NCBI GenBank assembly: GCA_023415235.1 | Contig: JAEZLP010000030.1 | Location: forward strand, 1 to 64,000 | DNA: 64,000 bases | Reading direction: 5' to 3' | Source: Bacillota bacterium | GTDB lineage: Bacteria > Bacillota > Clostridia > Peptostreptococcales > Anaerovoracaceae | Shown: piece after piece, positions 44,994-54,177 of the stretch | Layout: every line of letters begins with the position of its first letter | Numbering within the stretch: the stretch's first letter is position 1 | Translations under genes and position numbers: made by a program | The notes under the pieces: model-generated | What the model was told of the DNA's origin: nothing | Database searches by the model: none | Seen by the model: the letters and a program-made list of their open reading frames with translations, nothing else

Positions 44994-45070
44994 TAAATCA
45001 AGAAGATATAGGAGATACTAATTAAGCAGATATAAGAACAACAAATTAAGTAGACTGAGAAGCATTAAAA

Positions 45071-45108
45071 TGAGGATAACCGGGACCGGTTATCCTCAAA
45101 TCTTTTTT
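45071..45108. terminator. Bidirectional terminator
   Basis: TGAGGATAACCGG (45071-45083) pairs with CCGGTTATCCTCA (45086-45098), followed by TCTTTTTT. It lies between the efflux operon and convergent dapB. Confidence 0.85.
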
Positions 45109-45140
45109 CCGGATGGATGTTATTGGAAAACTCAACGGAT

Positions 45141-45893
45141 TCAGATCATGTCCTCCATGCTATAGAGCCCGCTCGACTTGTTGACGATAAATTTTGCGGC
45201 CTTCAACGCCCCGTGTGCGAAGACGTCACGGGAATAAACCGTATGGGTGAGCTCGATGACTTCATCGGGTCCCGCAAAGATGACGGTATGCTCGCCGGGA
45301 ATACTTCCGCCCCGAACCGAATGGATGCCCAGATCGGTGATCCTGCACTGATCATTTTTGCTATGTCGGCCGAACACGAAGTCCTTCTTTTGAGAAGCTG
45401 ATTCATTGATGGAATTGGCTAGAAGAAGGGCGGTCCCGCTGGGTGAGTCTATCTTTCTGTTGTGATGCTTCTCAACAATTTCGATATTGAAGTCTTCCTC
45501 CAGTATCGGTACTGCGGCTTTCAGCATTTTAGAGAGGACGTTGATTCCGAGTGACATATTTGCGGAATGAAATACCGGGATCTCCTCCGAAGCTTTCCAG
45601 ATCAATTCCAGTTCTCTGTCTCCAAGACCAGTCGTAGCAATCACGACGGGAATTTTCGCCCTCACACAATAAGTAAGCAGGTCCTCGATCGCATCATGCC
45701 TCGAAAAATCAATCACCACGTCGGCCTTAGTCTCGCAGTCCAAAGGAGACATGTACAGCTTGAATGGCACTGGTTCGCTCCCCACATTGAGATCGATACC
45801 GGCAATGACACATAGCTCGGAATCCTGTGCAATGATATTCTGCAGCGTTTTACCCATTTTTCCGTTGCAGCCGTGCAAGATGATATTTAACAT
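45141..45893 (-). CDS. dapB: 4-hydroxy-tetrahydrodipicolinate reductase
   Basis: 250 residues. It reduces the DapA product with NAD(P)H in lysine and diaminopimelate synthesis. HGCNGKMGKTLQ is the dinucleotide-binding loop. EKHHNRKIDSPSGTA is the DapB signature with catalytic His and Lys. Start at 45893 follows CAGGAGG. It is the third gene of asd-dapA-dapB. Confidence 0.96.
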   Translation of the reverse strand: MLNIILHGCNGKMGKTLQNIIAQDSELCVIAGIDLNVGSEPVPFKLYMSPLDCETKADVVIDFSRHDAIEDLLTYCVRAKIPVVIATTGLGDRELELIWKASEEIPVFHSANMSLGINVLSKMLKAAVPILEEDFNIEIVEKHHNRKIDSPSGTALLLANSINESASQKKDFVFGRHSKNDQCRITDLGIHSVRGGSIPGEHTVIFAGPDEVIELTHTVYSRDVFAHGALKAAKFIVNKSSGLYSMEDMI

Positions 45894-45947
45894 ACAAACC
45901 TCCTGGAGTTTCATACTCAACTCTCTGAAATCCGCTCGGGCCGATGA

Positions 45948-46835
45948 TTATTGAGGTTCAATCAGTCCGTATGCTTCAAGCTCTTTTCTGATGATTTCCA
46001 TGGATTTTTCATCAGGGGGGCAAAGGGGGAGACGGTATTCCAGCTCGATTTTGCCCATTAGATTCAACGCTGCCTTAACAGGGATCGGATTGACTTCGAT
46101 AAACATGGCGTCGATCAGATGTTTCATTCCCAATTGAAGCTTTCCCGCCTCTTTAGTATCTCCGGAAAGATATTTCATGACCATGGTATGGGTATCCTTC
46201 GGAATTACATTGGCCACTGTGGATATGACGCCCAGTCCGCCTACAGATAGCAGGGGAACGACCATGTCGTCATTTCCGGAATAGAGGGCAAAATCATCCC
46301 CGATGCATTTTGCAATCTCCACGACTTGGGAAATGTTGCCGCTGGCCTCCTTGATCCCTGCAATATTGGGATGCCCAGCCAGCTCAAAAACGGTTGAAGG
46401 GCTAATATTCACGCCGGTCCTTCCTGCAACAGAGTATAATATTATGGGAATATCAACTGCATCTGCAATTTTGGTGTAGTGTTTTATCAGCCCTTTTTGT
46501 GTACATTTGTTGTAATATGGGGTAACCAGCAGGAGTCCGTCTGCGCCGCAAGCCTCAAGCTCCTGAGACATATAGACCGCATGGGAGGTATCATTGCTCC
46601 CGGCTCCAGCGATGACCGGAACTCTGCCGCTTACTTTTTCTATTGCATACTGAACAGTCTCGATATGTTCTTTGTCATTAAGTGTAGAAGCTTCTCCGGT
46701 GGTTCCGCAAACGATGATTGCGTCGATCTCCTGAGAAATCTGCCAGTCAATCAACTGACCCAGGCTGGGAAAGTCAACCTTTCCGTCTTTAAAGGGTGTT
46801 ACGATCGCAACACCTGCGCCTGTGAAGAGTGTCAT
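45948..46835 (-). CDS. dapA: 4-hydroxy-tetrahydrodipicolinate synthase
   Basis: 295-residue TIM-barrel aldolase condensing pyruvate with aspartate semialdehyde. VCGTTGEASTL binds pyruvate. TPYYNK has the catalytic Tyr, and AGIKEASGN has the Schiff-base lysine. It lies between asd and dapB on the minus strand, 95 and 54 nt from its neighbours. Confidence 0.96.
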   Translation of the reverse strand: MTLFTGAGVAIVTPFKDGKVDFPSLGQLIDWQISQEIDAIIVCGTTGEASTLNDKEHIETVQYAIEKVSGRVPVIAGAGSNDTSHAVYMSQELEACGADGLLLVTPYYNKCTQKGLIKHYTKIADAVDIPIILYSVAGRTGVNISPSTVFELAGHPNIAGIKEASGNISQVVEIAKCIGDDFALYSGNDDMVVPLLSVGGLGVISTVANVIPKDTHTMVMKYLSGDTKEAGKLQLGMKHLIDAMFIEVNPIPVKAALNLMGKIELEYRLPLCPPDEKSMEIIRKELEAYGLIEPQ

Positions 46836-46930
46836 TCAAGACTCACATCCTTCTTACTTAACTATTCAATTTTATTATCTTTTTGTGCTTACAATCATAC
46901 TATGAGAGAACTGCCCATATGTTAACCATT

Positions 46931-47932
46931 TTATAAATAATCCTTAATCAGCACTTCCGCAATCTGTACAGTATTGGTGGCCGCGCCTTTTCTGATGTTG
47001 TCCGCTACGACCCACATGTTGATTCCGTTGTCTACGCTGAAATCTCTTCTGATTCTTCCGACAAAGACTTCGTCTTTCCCTGCAGCTTCTCTTGCAAGAG
47101 GATAAACAGAATTCTCCGGATCATCCTGAAGCACAACGCCAGGCGCTTCGGCCAGCAGCTTTTTCACATCGGCTACTTCAAAGGGTTTCTCCAACTCTAC
47201 ATTGATGGATTCGCTGTGGGAGTCAAAAACGGGTACGCGCACTGTGGTTGCCGTAACCTTGATTTTGTCGTCTCCCAGAATCTTGTGGGTCTCGTTGATC
47301 ATCTTCATCTCTTCCTTCGTATAGCCGTTCTCCAGGAATACGTCGATCTGCGGCAGGCAATTGCCCGCAATGGCATGGGGATATGCTTTTTTAATATCGT
47401 TGCCGGCCAGGCCTTCCTTCAGATCATTGATTCCCTTCAGCCCGGATCCCGATACCGCCTGGTAGGTGGAGTAGACGATACGTTTGATGCCGTATTTGTC
47501 ATACAGGGGCTTCAAAGCAACTACTGCCTGAATGGTGGAGCAATTGGGGTTTGCGATAATGCCCTTGTGCCATTTAATATCATTCGGATTTACTTCCGGC
47601 ACCACAAGGGGTACATCCTTGTTCATTCTCCACGCGCTGCTGTTGTCAACAACGATTACGCCTTTTGAGGCCGCGATGGGAGCGAATTTTTCGCTGGTGG
47701 ATCCCCCCGCCGAGAAAAGGGCGATATCGATAGGCTTGTCAAATGATTTCTCCGTCAGCTCCTCGACAACATATTCCTTGCCTCTGAAGGTTACTGTGGT
47801 GCCTGCAGACTTTGCTGACGCCATCATATATAAGTTTTCAAAAGGGAAATCCCTTTCTTCAAGTACCTTTAAAAATGTGCTGCCAACAAGTCCCGTGGCT
47901 CCTACAATCGCCAAATTAGGTTTTCTGTTCAT
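46931..47932 (-). CDS. asd: Aspartate-semialdehyde dehydrogenase
   Basis: 333 residues. It reduces aspartyl phosphate to aspartate semialdehyde. VGATGLVGSTFLKVL is the NADP loop. IANPNCSTIQAV holds the catalytic cysteine. SGSGLKGINDL and the conserved C-terminal His region are present. The start at 47932 follows AAAAGGAGG. First gene of the lysine/DAP operon. Confidence 0.96.
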   Translation of the reverse strand: MNRKPNLAIVGATGLVGSTFLKVLEERDFPFENLYMMASAKSAGTTVTFRGKEYVVEELTEKSFDKPIDIALFSAGGSTSEKFAPIAASKGVIVVDNSSAWRMNKDVPLVVPEVNPNDIKWHKGIIANPNCSTIQAVVALKPLYDKYGIKRIVYSTYQAVSGSGLKGINDLKEGLAGNDIKKAYPHAIAGNCLPQIDVFLENGYTKEEMKMINETHKILGDDKIKVTATTVRVPVFDSHSESINVELEKPFEVADVKKLLAEAPGVVLQDDPENSVYPLAREAAGKDEVFVGRIRRDFSVDNGINMWVVADNIRKGAATNTVQIAEVLIKDYL

Positions 47933-48240
47933 TTCTATTCCTCCTTTTATCTAACAGGCGGAAGCTTTCGCTTCGCCAGGCTTCAAACGATCTGAACGAC
48001 TCTGTTTTATATATCTGAAATCTGTATTTCCGAAAATAGAACACCGTTAAATTTATAATTATAATATTATATAACATTTTCAAGCCAATGTTTAAACTTT
48101 TTTTATGCCGCTGCATACTTTTTTTTCAATTAATTTGTGGTATAATTAGGAACGTATAACGAGAAGAAGGAAGACCAGCCGCTTTCGGCGGATATTATCC
48201 GGCGGAAGCAGACGATAAACAATAAAGAGGGTAGTAACAT
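47933..48240. promoter_or_regulatory. Divergent regulatory region asd / ftsK
   Basis: 308 bp without a gene. On the plus strand, TATAAT at 48141-48146 is a good -10 for ftsK, with a T-rich -35. On the minus strand, an AT-rich stretch around 48060-48085 has promoter-like TATAAT sequence for asd, giving a leader of roughly 130 nt. That leader contains a bulged hairpin with a GAAA loop (47957-47974 region). I looked for a lysine riboswitch and did not recognise one. Confidence 0.5.
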
Positions 48241-50769
48241 ATGGTCGAAGAAAAAAAGAGAAGAGGAAGACCCCCCGGATCAAAAAATAAGCCGAAAAGC
48301 AGACCGGAGCCTGTGAAAGCCGCAGCGGGGAGCAGGCTTAAGGATGAGATCTGGGCCATCGTGATTTTGGCCTTGGGAACGTTTCTGGTCGTATCCCTTC
48401 AGACGGAAGCGGCCGGCCAGTTCGGCCACATCATTCAAAAGTTCTTAAAAGGAAGCTTTGGACTCATAGCCTACGTGTTACCTTATTATCTGATATTATA
48501 CGGACTGCTGCTATTTGCTAAACGCACCGCCCATATCAGCGGACGGTCCCTTGTTTTTCTGTTTCTTATCTTTCTTATGCTTACCCTGATCAATTCTGCC
48601 AGATATCTGGGAGCGGATGCAGGATACACCTTCTCGGCCCAATTTCTCAGTCAGATGTTCCAAACGGGAACGGAGCTGAAAAGCGGAGGGCTTTTCGGCA
48701 TGACGGCCGGCTTCCTGCTTGTCAAGGTCATAGGAATGATCGGATTGTACATACTATCCATCGTGGTGATCCTGATATCCGTAATGATGGTGATCAATAC
48801 GCCTTTATCCCAGTTCTTTGACAAAATGAAGGCAAAAAGGCAGGCAAAGAAGGAGGCGGCCGCCCTGGAGACAGTTGACGCAGCCCCGGCGCAGTCAATC
48901 ACGTTGCCTGGGGGAGCAGAGCATAAGAAAACGGTCGACGCCCCGAAAATCATTGAAGGCCATGAAAAGCTGCATCCGTTTGAAAATAAAGAGTACAAGC
49001 ATAATACAATGGAATTGCCTGTGATCAATCCTGTGTCCTTCACCGGAGGACCGATCACGGAAAATCAGATGAAAATTCTGGACTATATGAAGGATGACGA
49101 TTTGTTTGAGAAGCCATCACAGGATTCCGTCCATACAGGATTGGGCCTTGAGGAAATTTTGCCTGCCGAGCCCGGCATGGGGCTGGAGGGGGATTCCAAT
49201 TCAATGGCTTCTGTGGAAAAACAGTCGGAGGAACCCTTGGGAAAACCCGCTCCTGTTAAGCTTTCCAAGGAAGAGCTCGCCACAAAAACGGAGGAGCTTC
49301 ACATAAAAACGGGAGGAGCGATGCAAAAACCATATCACCTTCCTCCTGTGGATCTGCTTTCAAAAGCGCCCGGCACCAGCTCGCTGGGGGAAAGCGAGGG
49401 CCTTAAGGCCAAGGCGGCAAAGCTGGAGCAGACTCTCAGAGATTTCAACGTAAACGCGAAGGTTGTCCAGGTAACCAAGGGACCGGCCGTTACAAGATAT
49501 GAAATCCAACCGAATACGGGAGTCAAAGTCAGCAGCATCGTACGGCTTGCAGACGATATTGCCTTGAACCTGGAAGCCAAGAGCATCCGTATCGAAGCAC
49601 CGATCCCCGGAAAAGCGGCAGTTGGGATTGAGGTGGAGAATGAGCGGGTGAATCTGGTTGCCCTGAGAGAAATTATTGAATCGGGAGAATACAAAACCGC
49701 AAAATCAAAGATTACCTTTGCAGTCGGCAAGGATATCGCGGGAAAATCCATAGTCGCAGACCTGAAGAGCATGCCCCATATGCTGATCGCGGGTTCCACC
49801 GGTTCCGGCAAAAGCGTATGCATCAACAGCATCATCATCAGCCTGCTCTATCGGGCGAAACCGGACGAGGTGAAATTTGTGCTCATCGATCCGAAGGTAG
49901 TCGAGCTTGGAAACTACAACGGAATTCCGCATTTGCTGATCCCCGTTGTAACGGAGCCGAGCAAGGCCGCAGCCGCATTGAACTGGGCCGTGGCTGAAAT
50001 GACGGATCGGTACAAGAAATTTGCCGAGGAAGGGGTCAGGGATCTGGAATCCTTCAATAACAGCATAAAGAAGAAGGGGGAAAACGAACGCTTCCTGCCT
50101 CAGATCGTCATTATCATAGATGAGCTGGCGGATCTTATGATGGCTGCGCCGGCCCAGGTTGAGGAGTCCATCTGCAGACTGGCTCAGATGGCCAGAGCAG
50201 CCGGGATGCACCTGATCGTAGCGACTCAGAGGCCTTCCGTGGATATCATAACCGGAGTAATCAAGGCGAATATCCCGTCCAGAATCGCATTTGCCGTATC
50301 CTCCCAGTTCGATTCCAGAACGATCCTGGATATGGCAGGGGCGGAGAAGCTTGTGGGAAAAGGCGATATGCTGTTCAATCCCATGGGGATCGCCAAGCCG
50401 ATCCGTGTCCAGGGAACCTTTATTTCCGATACGGAAGTCCATAAGGTGATTGAATTTGTAAAAAATCAGTCTCCGGAAACAGAGTACGCCAGCGACGTCA
50501 TGCACAGCATTGAAAAGGTCCAGACACAGGCTTCGGATGAGGATACCGATGAGCTTCTATCAGACGCCATTGAGACCGTCGTTAGAGCGGAACAGGCCTC
50601 CGTTTCCATGCTTCAGCGCAGATTCCGCATCGGCTACAACAGGGCGGCAAGACTCATTGACATGATGGAAGCCAGAGGAATTATCGGACCGGCCGACGGC
50701 AGCAGACCGAGAAGGGTTTTGATGACGGAAGACGAATTTTTAGGGCTTTCGGCAGATACAGACGAATAA
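48241..50769 (+). CDS. ftsK: DNA translocase FtsK/SpoIIIE
   Basis: 842 residues. A basic N-terminus with the AT-hook-like KRRGRPPGSKNK precedes four or five membrane helices (about 35-185), an acidic/proline linker, and the RecA-like motor with GSTGSGKS (about 519) and IIIDELADLM (about 623). A winged-helix gamma domain (SVSMLQRRFRIGYNRAARLI, from about 783) closes it. It pumps chromosomal DNA through the division or sporulation septum. One protein may serve both roles here. Confidence 0.93.
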   Translation: MVEEKKRRGRPPGSKNKPKSRPEPVKAAAGSRLKDEIWAIVILALGTFLVVSLQTEAAGQFGHIIQKFLKGSFGLIAYVLPYYLILYGLLLFAKRTAHISGRSLVFLFLIFLMLTLINSARYLGADAGYTFSAQFLSQMFQTGTELKSGGLFGMTAGFLLVKVIGMIGLYILSIVVILISVMMVINTPLSQFFDKMKAKRQAKKEAAALETVDAAPAQSITLPGGAEHKKTVDAPKIIEGHEKLHPFENKEYKHNTMELPVINPVSFTGGPITENQMKILDYMKDDDLFEKPSQDSVHTGLGLEEILPAEPGMGLEGDSNSMASVEKQSEEPLGKPAPVKLSKEELATKTEELHIKTGGAMQKPYHLPPVDLLSKAPGTSSLGESEGLKAKAAKLEQTLRDFNVNAKVVQVTKGPAVTRYEIQPNTGVKVSSIVRLADDIALNLEAKSIRIEAPIPGKAAVGIEVENERVNLVALREIIESGEYKTAKSKITFAVGKDIAGKSIVADLKSMPHMLIAGSTGSGKSVCINSIIISLLYRAKPDEVKFVLIDPKVVELGNYNGIPHLLIPVVTEPSKAAAALNWAVAEMTDRYKKFAEEGVRDLESFNNSIKKKGENERFLPQIVIIIDELADLMMAAPAQVEESICRLAQMARAAGMHLIVATQRPSVDIITGVIKANIPSRIAFAVSSQFDSRTILDMAGAEKLVGKGDMLFNPMGIAKPIRVQGTFISDTEVHKVIEFVKNQSPETEYASDVMHSIEKVQTQASDEDTDELLSDAIETVVRAEQASVSMLQRRFRIGYNRAARLIDMMEARGIIGPADGSRPRRVLMTEDEFLGLSADTDE

Positions 50770-50786
50770 ATAAAAAAGAGGTATCA

Positions 50787-52121
50787 ATGAATATATATAT
50801 AGAAACACTTGGCTGCGCGAAGAATGCCAGCGACTCTGAAACTGCCGCCGGCATACTGGAAGCGGCGGGACACAAGATAGTGAAAAATCCGGAGGAAGCG
50901 GACGGAATCATCGTCAATACCTGCGGATTCATCAATGATGCAAAAAAGGAATCCATTAGCCGCATCTTCGATATGACGGAGTACAAGAAAAACGGCGGCC
51001 TGCTGATCGTAACGGGCTGTCTGTCCCAGCGATATGGCGAGGAGCTTTATAAAGAAATGCCTGAAGTGGACATCTTTCTTGGCGTAAACGACTATCCGGC
51101 TCTTCCTGAAATCTTGAAAAACCATGTGGCGGGGCAGCGGGAGAAGTACTTAAGCGTTTATGAAAAGGGCTTCCTAGAAACCGGAAGAAGAAAACGGATG
51201 GACCCGTCCTACAGCGCGACGGTCAAAATAGCGGAGGGCTGCAACAATGTGTGCGCCTACTGTGTCATTCCTTCCATCCGCGGTCCTTATCGAAGCAGGC
51301 GAAAGGAGGACATCCTTGCTGAAATCCGCCAGCTGGCGGAAGAGGACTGCAAAGAGGTCATTCTCATCGCGCAGGACGTTACGGCCTACGGCATGGATCT
51401 TTACGGCGAGCTGAAGCTTGCCTCACTTCTGAAGGAAATGTGCCGGATAGATGGAATCCGATGGATCCGGCTTATGTATTGCTATGAGGACCGTATCACC
51501 GATGAATTGATTCAAGTCATGGCATCAGAAGAAAAAATATGCCATTATATCGATATCCCGATCCAGCATGCTAGCGACAAGATCCTCAAGGCAATGAACC
51601 GCCGTTCCACCAAAGCATCCATTCTCAATACAATTTCACGGTTGAGAGCCGCCATGCCGGACATTCATATCCGTACCACCCTGATCACCGGTTTTCCGGG
51701 AGAAGGGAAGGAGGAGTTTGAAGAACTTGTGGAATTTGTGGAAACACAGAGGTTTGAGCGTCTGGGAGTATTTACTTATTCAAAGGAAGAGGGTACGCCC
51801 GCGGCCCGCATGAAAAATCAAGTCAGGGAAGACACCAAGCAGAGAAGAAAAGAGATTCTGATGAGAAAACAGCTGGAAATTTCTCTGGCCTCCAATGAAG
51901 AAAAAATAGGAAGGGTTCTGGAGGTTCTTGTAGAGGAACTGGATGAAGATGGCAGCTATATCGGCCGCAGCAGATACGACGCCCCGGAAATTGACAATTC
52001 CGTCATTTTCTCTTCTCATCGCATATGCAAGCCGGGAGATCTTGTTCCCGTGAAAATAACGGACGCTTTTGATTACGACCTTGTCGGAAGAATGGAGGAC
52101 GAAGATGAATCTGCCGAATAA
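50787..52121 (+). CDS. rimO: Ribosomal protein uS12 methylthiotransferase
   Basis: 444 residues. The UPF0004 domain has three cluster cysteines (TLGCAKN, NTCGFI, TGCLSQ). The radical SAM motif CNNVCAYC follows, then a C-terminal TRAM domain. NASDSE after the first cysteine separates RimO from MiaB. It methylthiolates an aspartate of ribosomal protein S12. It overlaps pgsA by 17 nt. Confidence 0.95.
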   Translation: MNIYIETLGCAKNASDSETAAGILEAAGHKIVKNPEEADGIIVNTCGFINDAKKESISRIFDMTEYKKNGGLLIVTGCLSQRYGEELYKEMPEVDIFLGVNDYPALPEILKNHVAGQREKYLSVYEKGFLETGRRKRMDPSYSATVKIAEGCNNVCAYCVIPSIRGPYRSRRKEDILAEIRQLAEEDCKEVILIAQDVTAYGMDLYGELKLASLLKEMCRIDGIRWIRLMYCYEDRITDELIQVMASEEKICHYIDIPIQHASDKILKAMNRRSTKASILNTISRLRAAMPDIHIRTTLITGFPGEGKEEFEELVEFVETQRFERLGVFTYSKEEGTPAARMKNQVREDTKQRRKEILMRKQLEISLASNEEKIGRVLEVLVEELDEDGSYIGRSRYDAPEIDNSVIFSSHRICKPGDLVPVKITDAFDYDLVGRMEDEDESAE

Positions 52122-52632
52122 ACTGACCATGCTCAGAATAATAATGATCCCCGTGTTCATAATAGTACTTATGAGCGGATATTATTATATTTCCGCCGTC
52201 ATATTTATCCTTGCGTCTGCAACGGATGCCCTGGACGGTCATATTGCCAGAAAATACAACCTGGTTACCAATTTCGGAAAAATTATGGACCCCTTGGCGG
52301 ACAAGATGCTTGTCATCTCCGCTTTGATCTGTCTTGTGGAGTTGGGCGATGTAGCCGGCTGGATGGTAATCGTGATTCTTGCCCGAGAGTTTACCATAAC
52401 AGGATTACGTACAGTCGCAGCCGCCCAAGGCATAGTCATCGCCGCAGGCTGGTCTGGTAAATTTAAAACTGTTTTGCAGATGATCGCCGTTCCGGCCCTG
52501 TTGCTTCAAAACTGGCCGTTCTCACTGATCGGCTTTCCATTCGCAGAAATTATGCTCTGGGCCTCTGTTATCATGACCATCGTCTCCGGTGTGGAGTACG
52601 TGGTGAAGAATAAAAGTGTTTTTTCCATGTAA
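52105..52632 (+). CDS. pgsA: CDP-diacylglycerol-glycerol-3-phosphate 3-phosphatidyltransferase
   Basis: 175-residue integral membrane enzyme that makes phosphatidylglycerol phosphate. DALDGHIARKYNLVTNFG followed by KIMDPLADK is the full CDP-alcohol phosphotransferase motif. Start ATG 52105, inside the end of rimO, follows GGAGG. The rimO-pgsA-cinA-recA order is a conserved Firmicutes arrangement. Confidence 0.95.
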   Translation: MNLPNKLTMLRIIMIPVFIIVLMSGYYYISAVIFILASATDALDGHIARKYNLVTNFGKIMDPLADKMLVISALICLVELGDVAGWMVIVILAREFTITGLRTVAAAQGIVIAAGWSGKFKTVLQMIAVPALLLQNWPFSLIGFPFAEIMLWASVIMTIVSGVEYVVKNKSVFSM

Positions 52633-52661
52633 TTTTTTCAGAAAGAAGAGTACATTGCTTT

Positions 52662-53900
52662 ATGAAATCAGCGATTATCAGCGTCGGAACAGAATTGCTG
52701 TTCGGACAGATTACCAATACCAATTCCGTTTTTTTATCACAGCAGCTGAATCATCTAGGGATCGACGTGATGTTTCACTATACCGTGGGAGATAATCCCA
52801 AACGGCTTGCCGAAGTAATCCGCCAGGCTTTTACAGACTGCGATCTTATTATAACCACAGGCGGTCTCGGACCGACCCAGGACGACCTGACAAAGGAAAT
52901 CGCGGCGGAGGTGCTCCATGATGAGCTTGTGCTTCATGAGGACATGCTGAACAATCTGGAACAGTATTTCAGAAAGCTCAACCGCGTCATGACGGAAAAC
53001 AACAGAAAACAGGCATATCTTCCTTCAAGAGCGGTCACCTTCGACAACGATGCGGGAACAGCGCCGGGCTTTGCTCTTGAAGAGAATGGGAAAACCATCA
53101 TCTGCCTTCCCGGACCGCCTCGAGAAATGACCCGGATGTTTGAAAGAAGGGTGAAACCGTATCTTCTTGAAAAAACAGAGAGCGTCATCTACTATAAAAT
53201 GCTCCGAACCTTCGGGATCGGAGAATCCTTACTGGAAACAGAGCTTCTGGAATGGATTGACGGGCAGACGGATCCGACCCTGGCCACCTATGCAAAGGAA
53301 GGCGAAGCCTGTCTGCGGATCACATCCAAGCGAAAAACCCTTGAAGAAGCGAAGGCCGCTGTGGACGATATGATCGAAAAAGTAAACAGCAAAATCGGAA
53401 GGTTTGTTTACAGCTACGACGATGAAGAACTCTATCAGGTGGTGGGCAGAAAGCTTCTGGAACACAAGATTTCCATCTCAAGCGCCGAATCCTGCACCGG
53501 CGGACTTTTTGCCCAGACTATGACAGAGATTCCCGGCATTTCAGCGGTCTTTGACCGCGGCTTTATTACCTACAGCAATCAGGCAAAGATGGAGGAGCTT
53601 GGCGTTCAGGCGAAAACCCTGGAGCGGTATGGTGCAGTCAGCGAAGAAACCGCTGTGGAAATGGCGAAGGGTTTGAAGCAGGTCACCGGCAGCCGGCTTT
53701 GCATCTCTGTTACTGGAATCGCAGGCCCGGATGGAGGCACGGATGAAAAACCGGTCGGGCTTGTCTACATCTGCGCCATTCTGGATGAGGAACTGGTAAG
53801 CAAGGAACTGAAAATCAGAAACGTCAGCAGAAAGTGGAACAGAAATTACACCGTCCTGTGCATGCTGGATTTGATCAACCATTTGATTGACCGGAGGTAG
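52662..53900 (+). CDS. cinA: CinA-like protein (competence/damage-inducible; NMN amidase domain)
   Basis: 412 residues. The N-terminal MoCF-like domain has GTELLFGQITNTN and TTGGLGPTQDD. The C-terminal CinA domain has SAESCTGGLFAQ and SVTGIAGPDGGTDEKPVG. In characterised members, the domains hydrolyse ADP-ribose and deamidate nicotinamide mononucleotide. It precedes recA, as in many Firmicutes, but a terminator at its stop codon suggests separate transcription here. Confidence 0.93.
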   Translation: MKSAIISVGTELLFGQITNTNSVFLSQQLNHLGIDVMFHYTVGDNPKRLAEVIRQAFTDCDLIITTGGLGPTQDDLTKEIAAEVLHDELVLHEDMLNNLEQYFRKLNRVMTENNRKQAYLPSRAVTFDNDAGTAPGFALEENGKTIICLPGPPREMTRMFERRVKPYLLEKTESVIYYKMLRTFGIGESLLETELLEWIDGQTDPTLATYAKEGEACLRITSKRKTLEEAKAAVDDMIEKVNSKIGRFVYSYDDEELYQVVGRKLLEHKISISSAESCTGGLFAQTMTEIPGISAVFDRGFITYSNQAKMEELGVQAKTLERYGAVSEETAVEMAKGLKQVTGSRLCISVTGIAGPDGGTDEKPVGLVYICAILDEELVSKELKIRNVSRKWNRNYTVLCMLDLINHLIDRR

Positions 53901-53922
53901 CGCGAAAGCGCTCCTCTTTTTT
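53894..53922 (+). terminator. Terminator overlapping the cinA stop codon
   Basis: GAGG-T-AGCGC, GAAA loop, GCGCT-CCTC, then TTTTTT. The TAG stop (53898-53900) is within the stem. Confidence 0.85.
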
Positions 53923-54001
53923 GTCGGATCTGTTACCTTTTTGCTATTGATAAATATTTAAATATTGAAATTTTTTCGATATATATTTACATTCTATGTA
54001 T

Positions 54002-54024
54002 GATATGGTAATATATACCATATC
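54002..54024. promoter_or_regulatory. Perfect 9-bp dyad upstream of recA
   Basis: GATATGGTA-N5-TACCATATC. It overlaps the -35 position of a possible second promoter with TATAAT at 54041-54046. The role is unknown. Confidence 0.5.
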
Positions 54025-54072
54025 GGGTTTTCGATTAGACTATAATACCTTGAATCATAGTAAAAATAATGC

Positions 54073-54101
54073 TTGACCGGAATGGGCAATTATATTATGA
54101 T
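54073..54101 (+). promoter_or_regulatory. Promoter of recA
   Basis: TTGACC and TATGAT with a 17-bp spacer. Confidence 0.78.
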
Positions 54102-54107
54102 ATCAAT

Positions 54108-54121
54108 AGAACAAATGTTCT
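54108..54121. promoter_or_regulatory. LexA (SOS) box of recA
   Basis: AGAACAAATGTTCT contains a perfect GAAC-N4-GTTC and fits the Gram-positive consensus CGAACRNRYGTTYC at 12 of 14 positions. It lies at the predicted start site of the recA promoter. Confidence 0.82.
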
Positions 54122-54177
54122 CGGTGATGAATGGCTAAATTCCAATATTTATTACATAAACAGGAGGATCGATTACC

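Noticed and set aside
47933..48120. Possible lysine riboswitch before asd
   Set aside because: The leader is only about 130 nt, and I could not find the conserved lysine-riboswitch core; only a small hairpin is present.
49705..50505. A 266-codon minus-strand open frame inside ftsK
   Set aside because: It mirrors the conserved FtsK motor domain; its composition reflects the opposite strand only.
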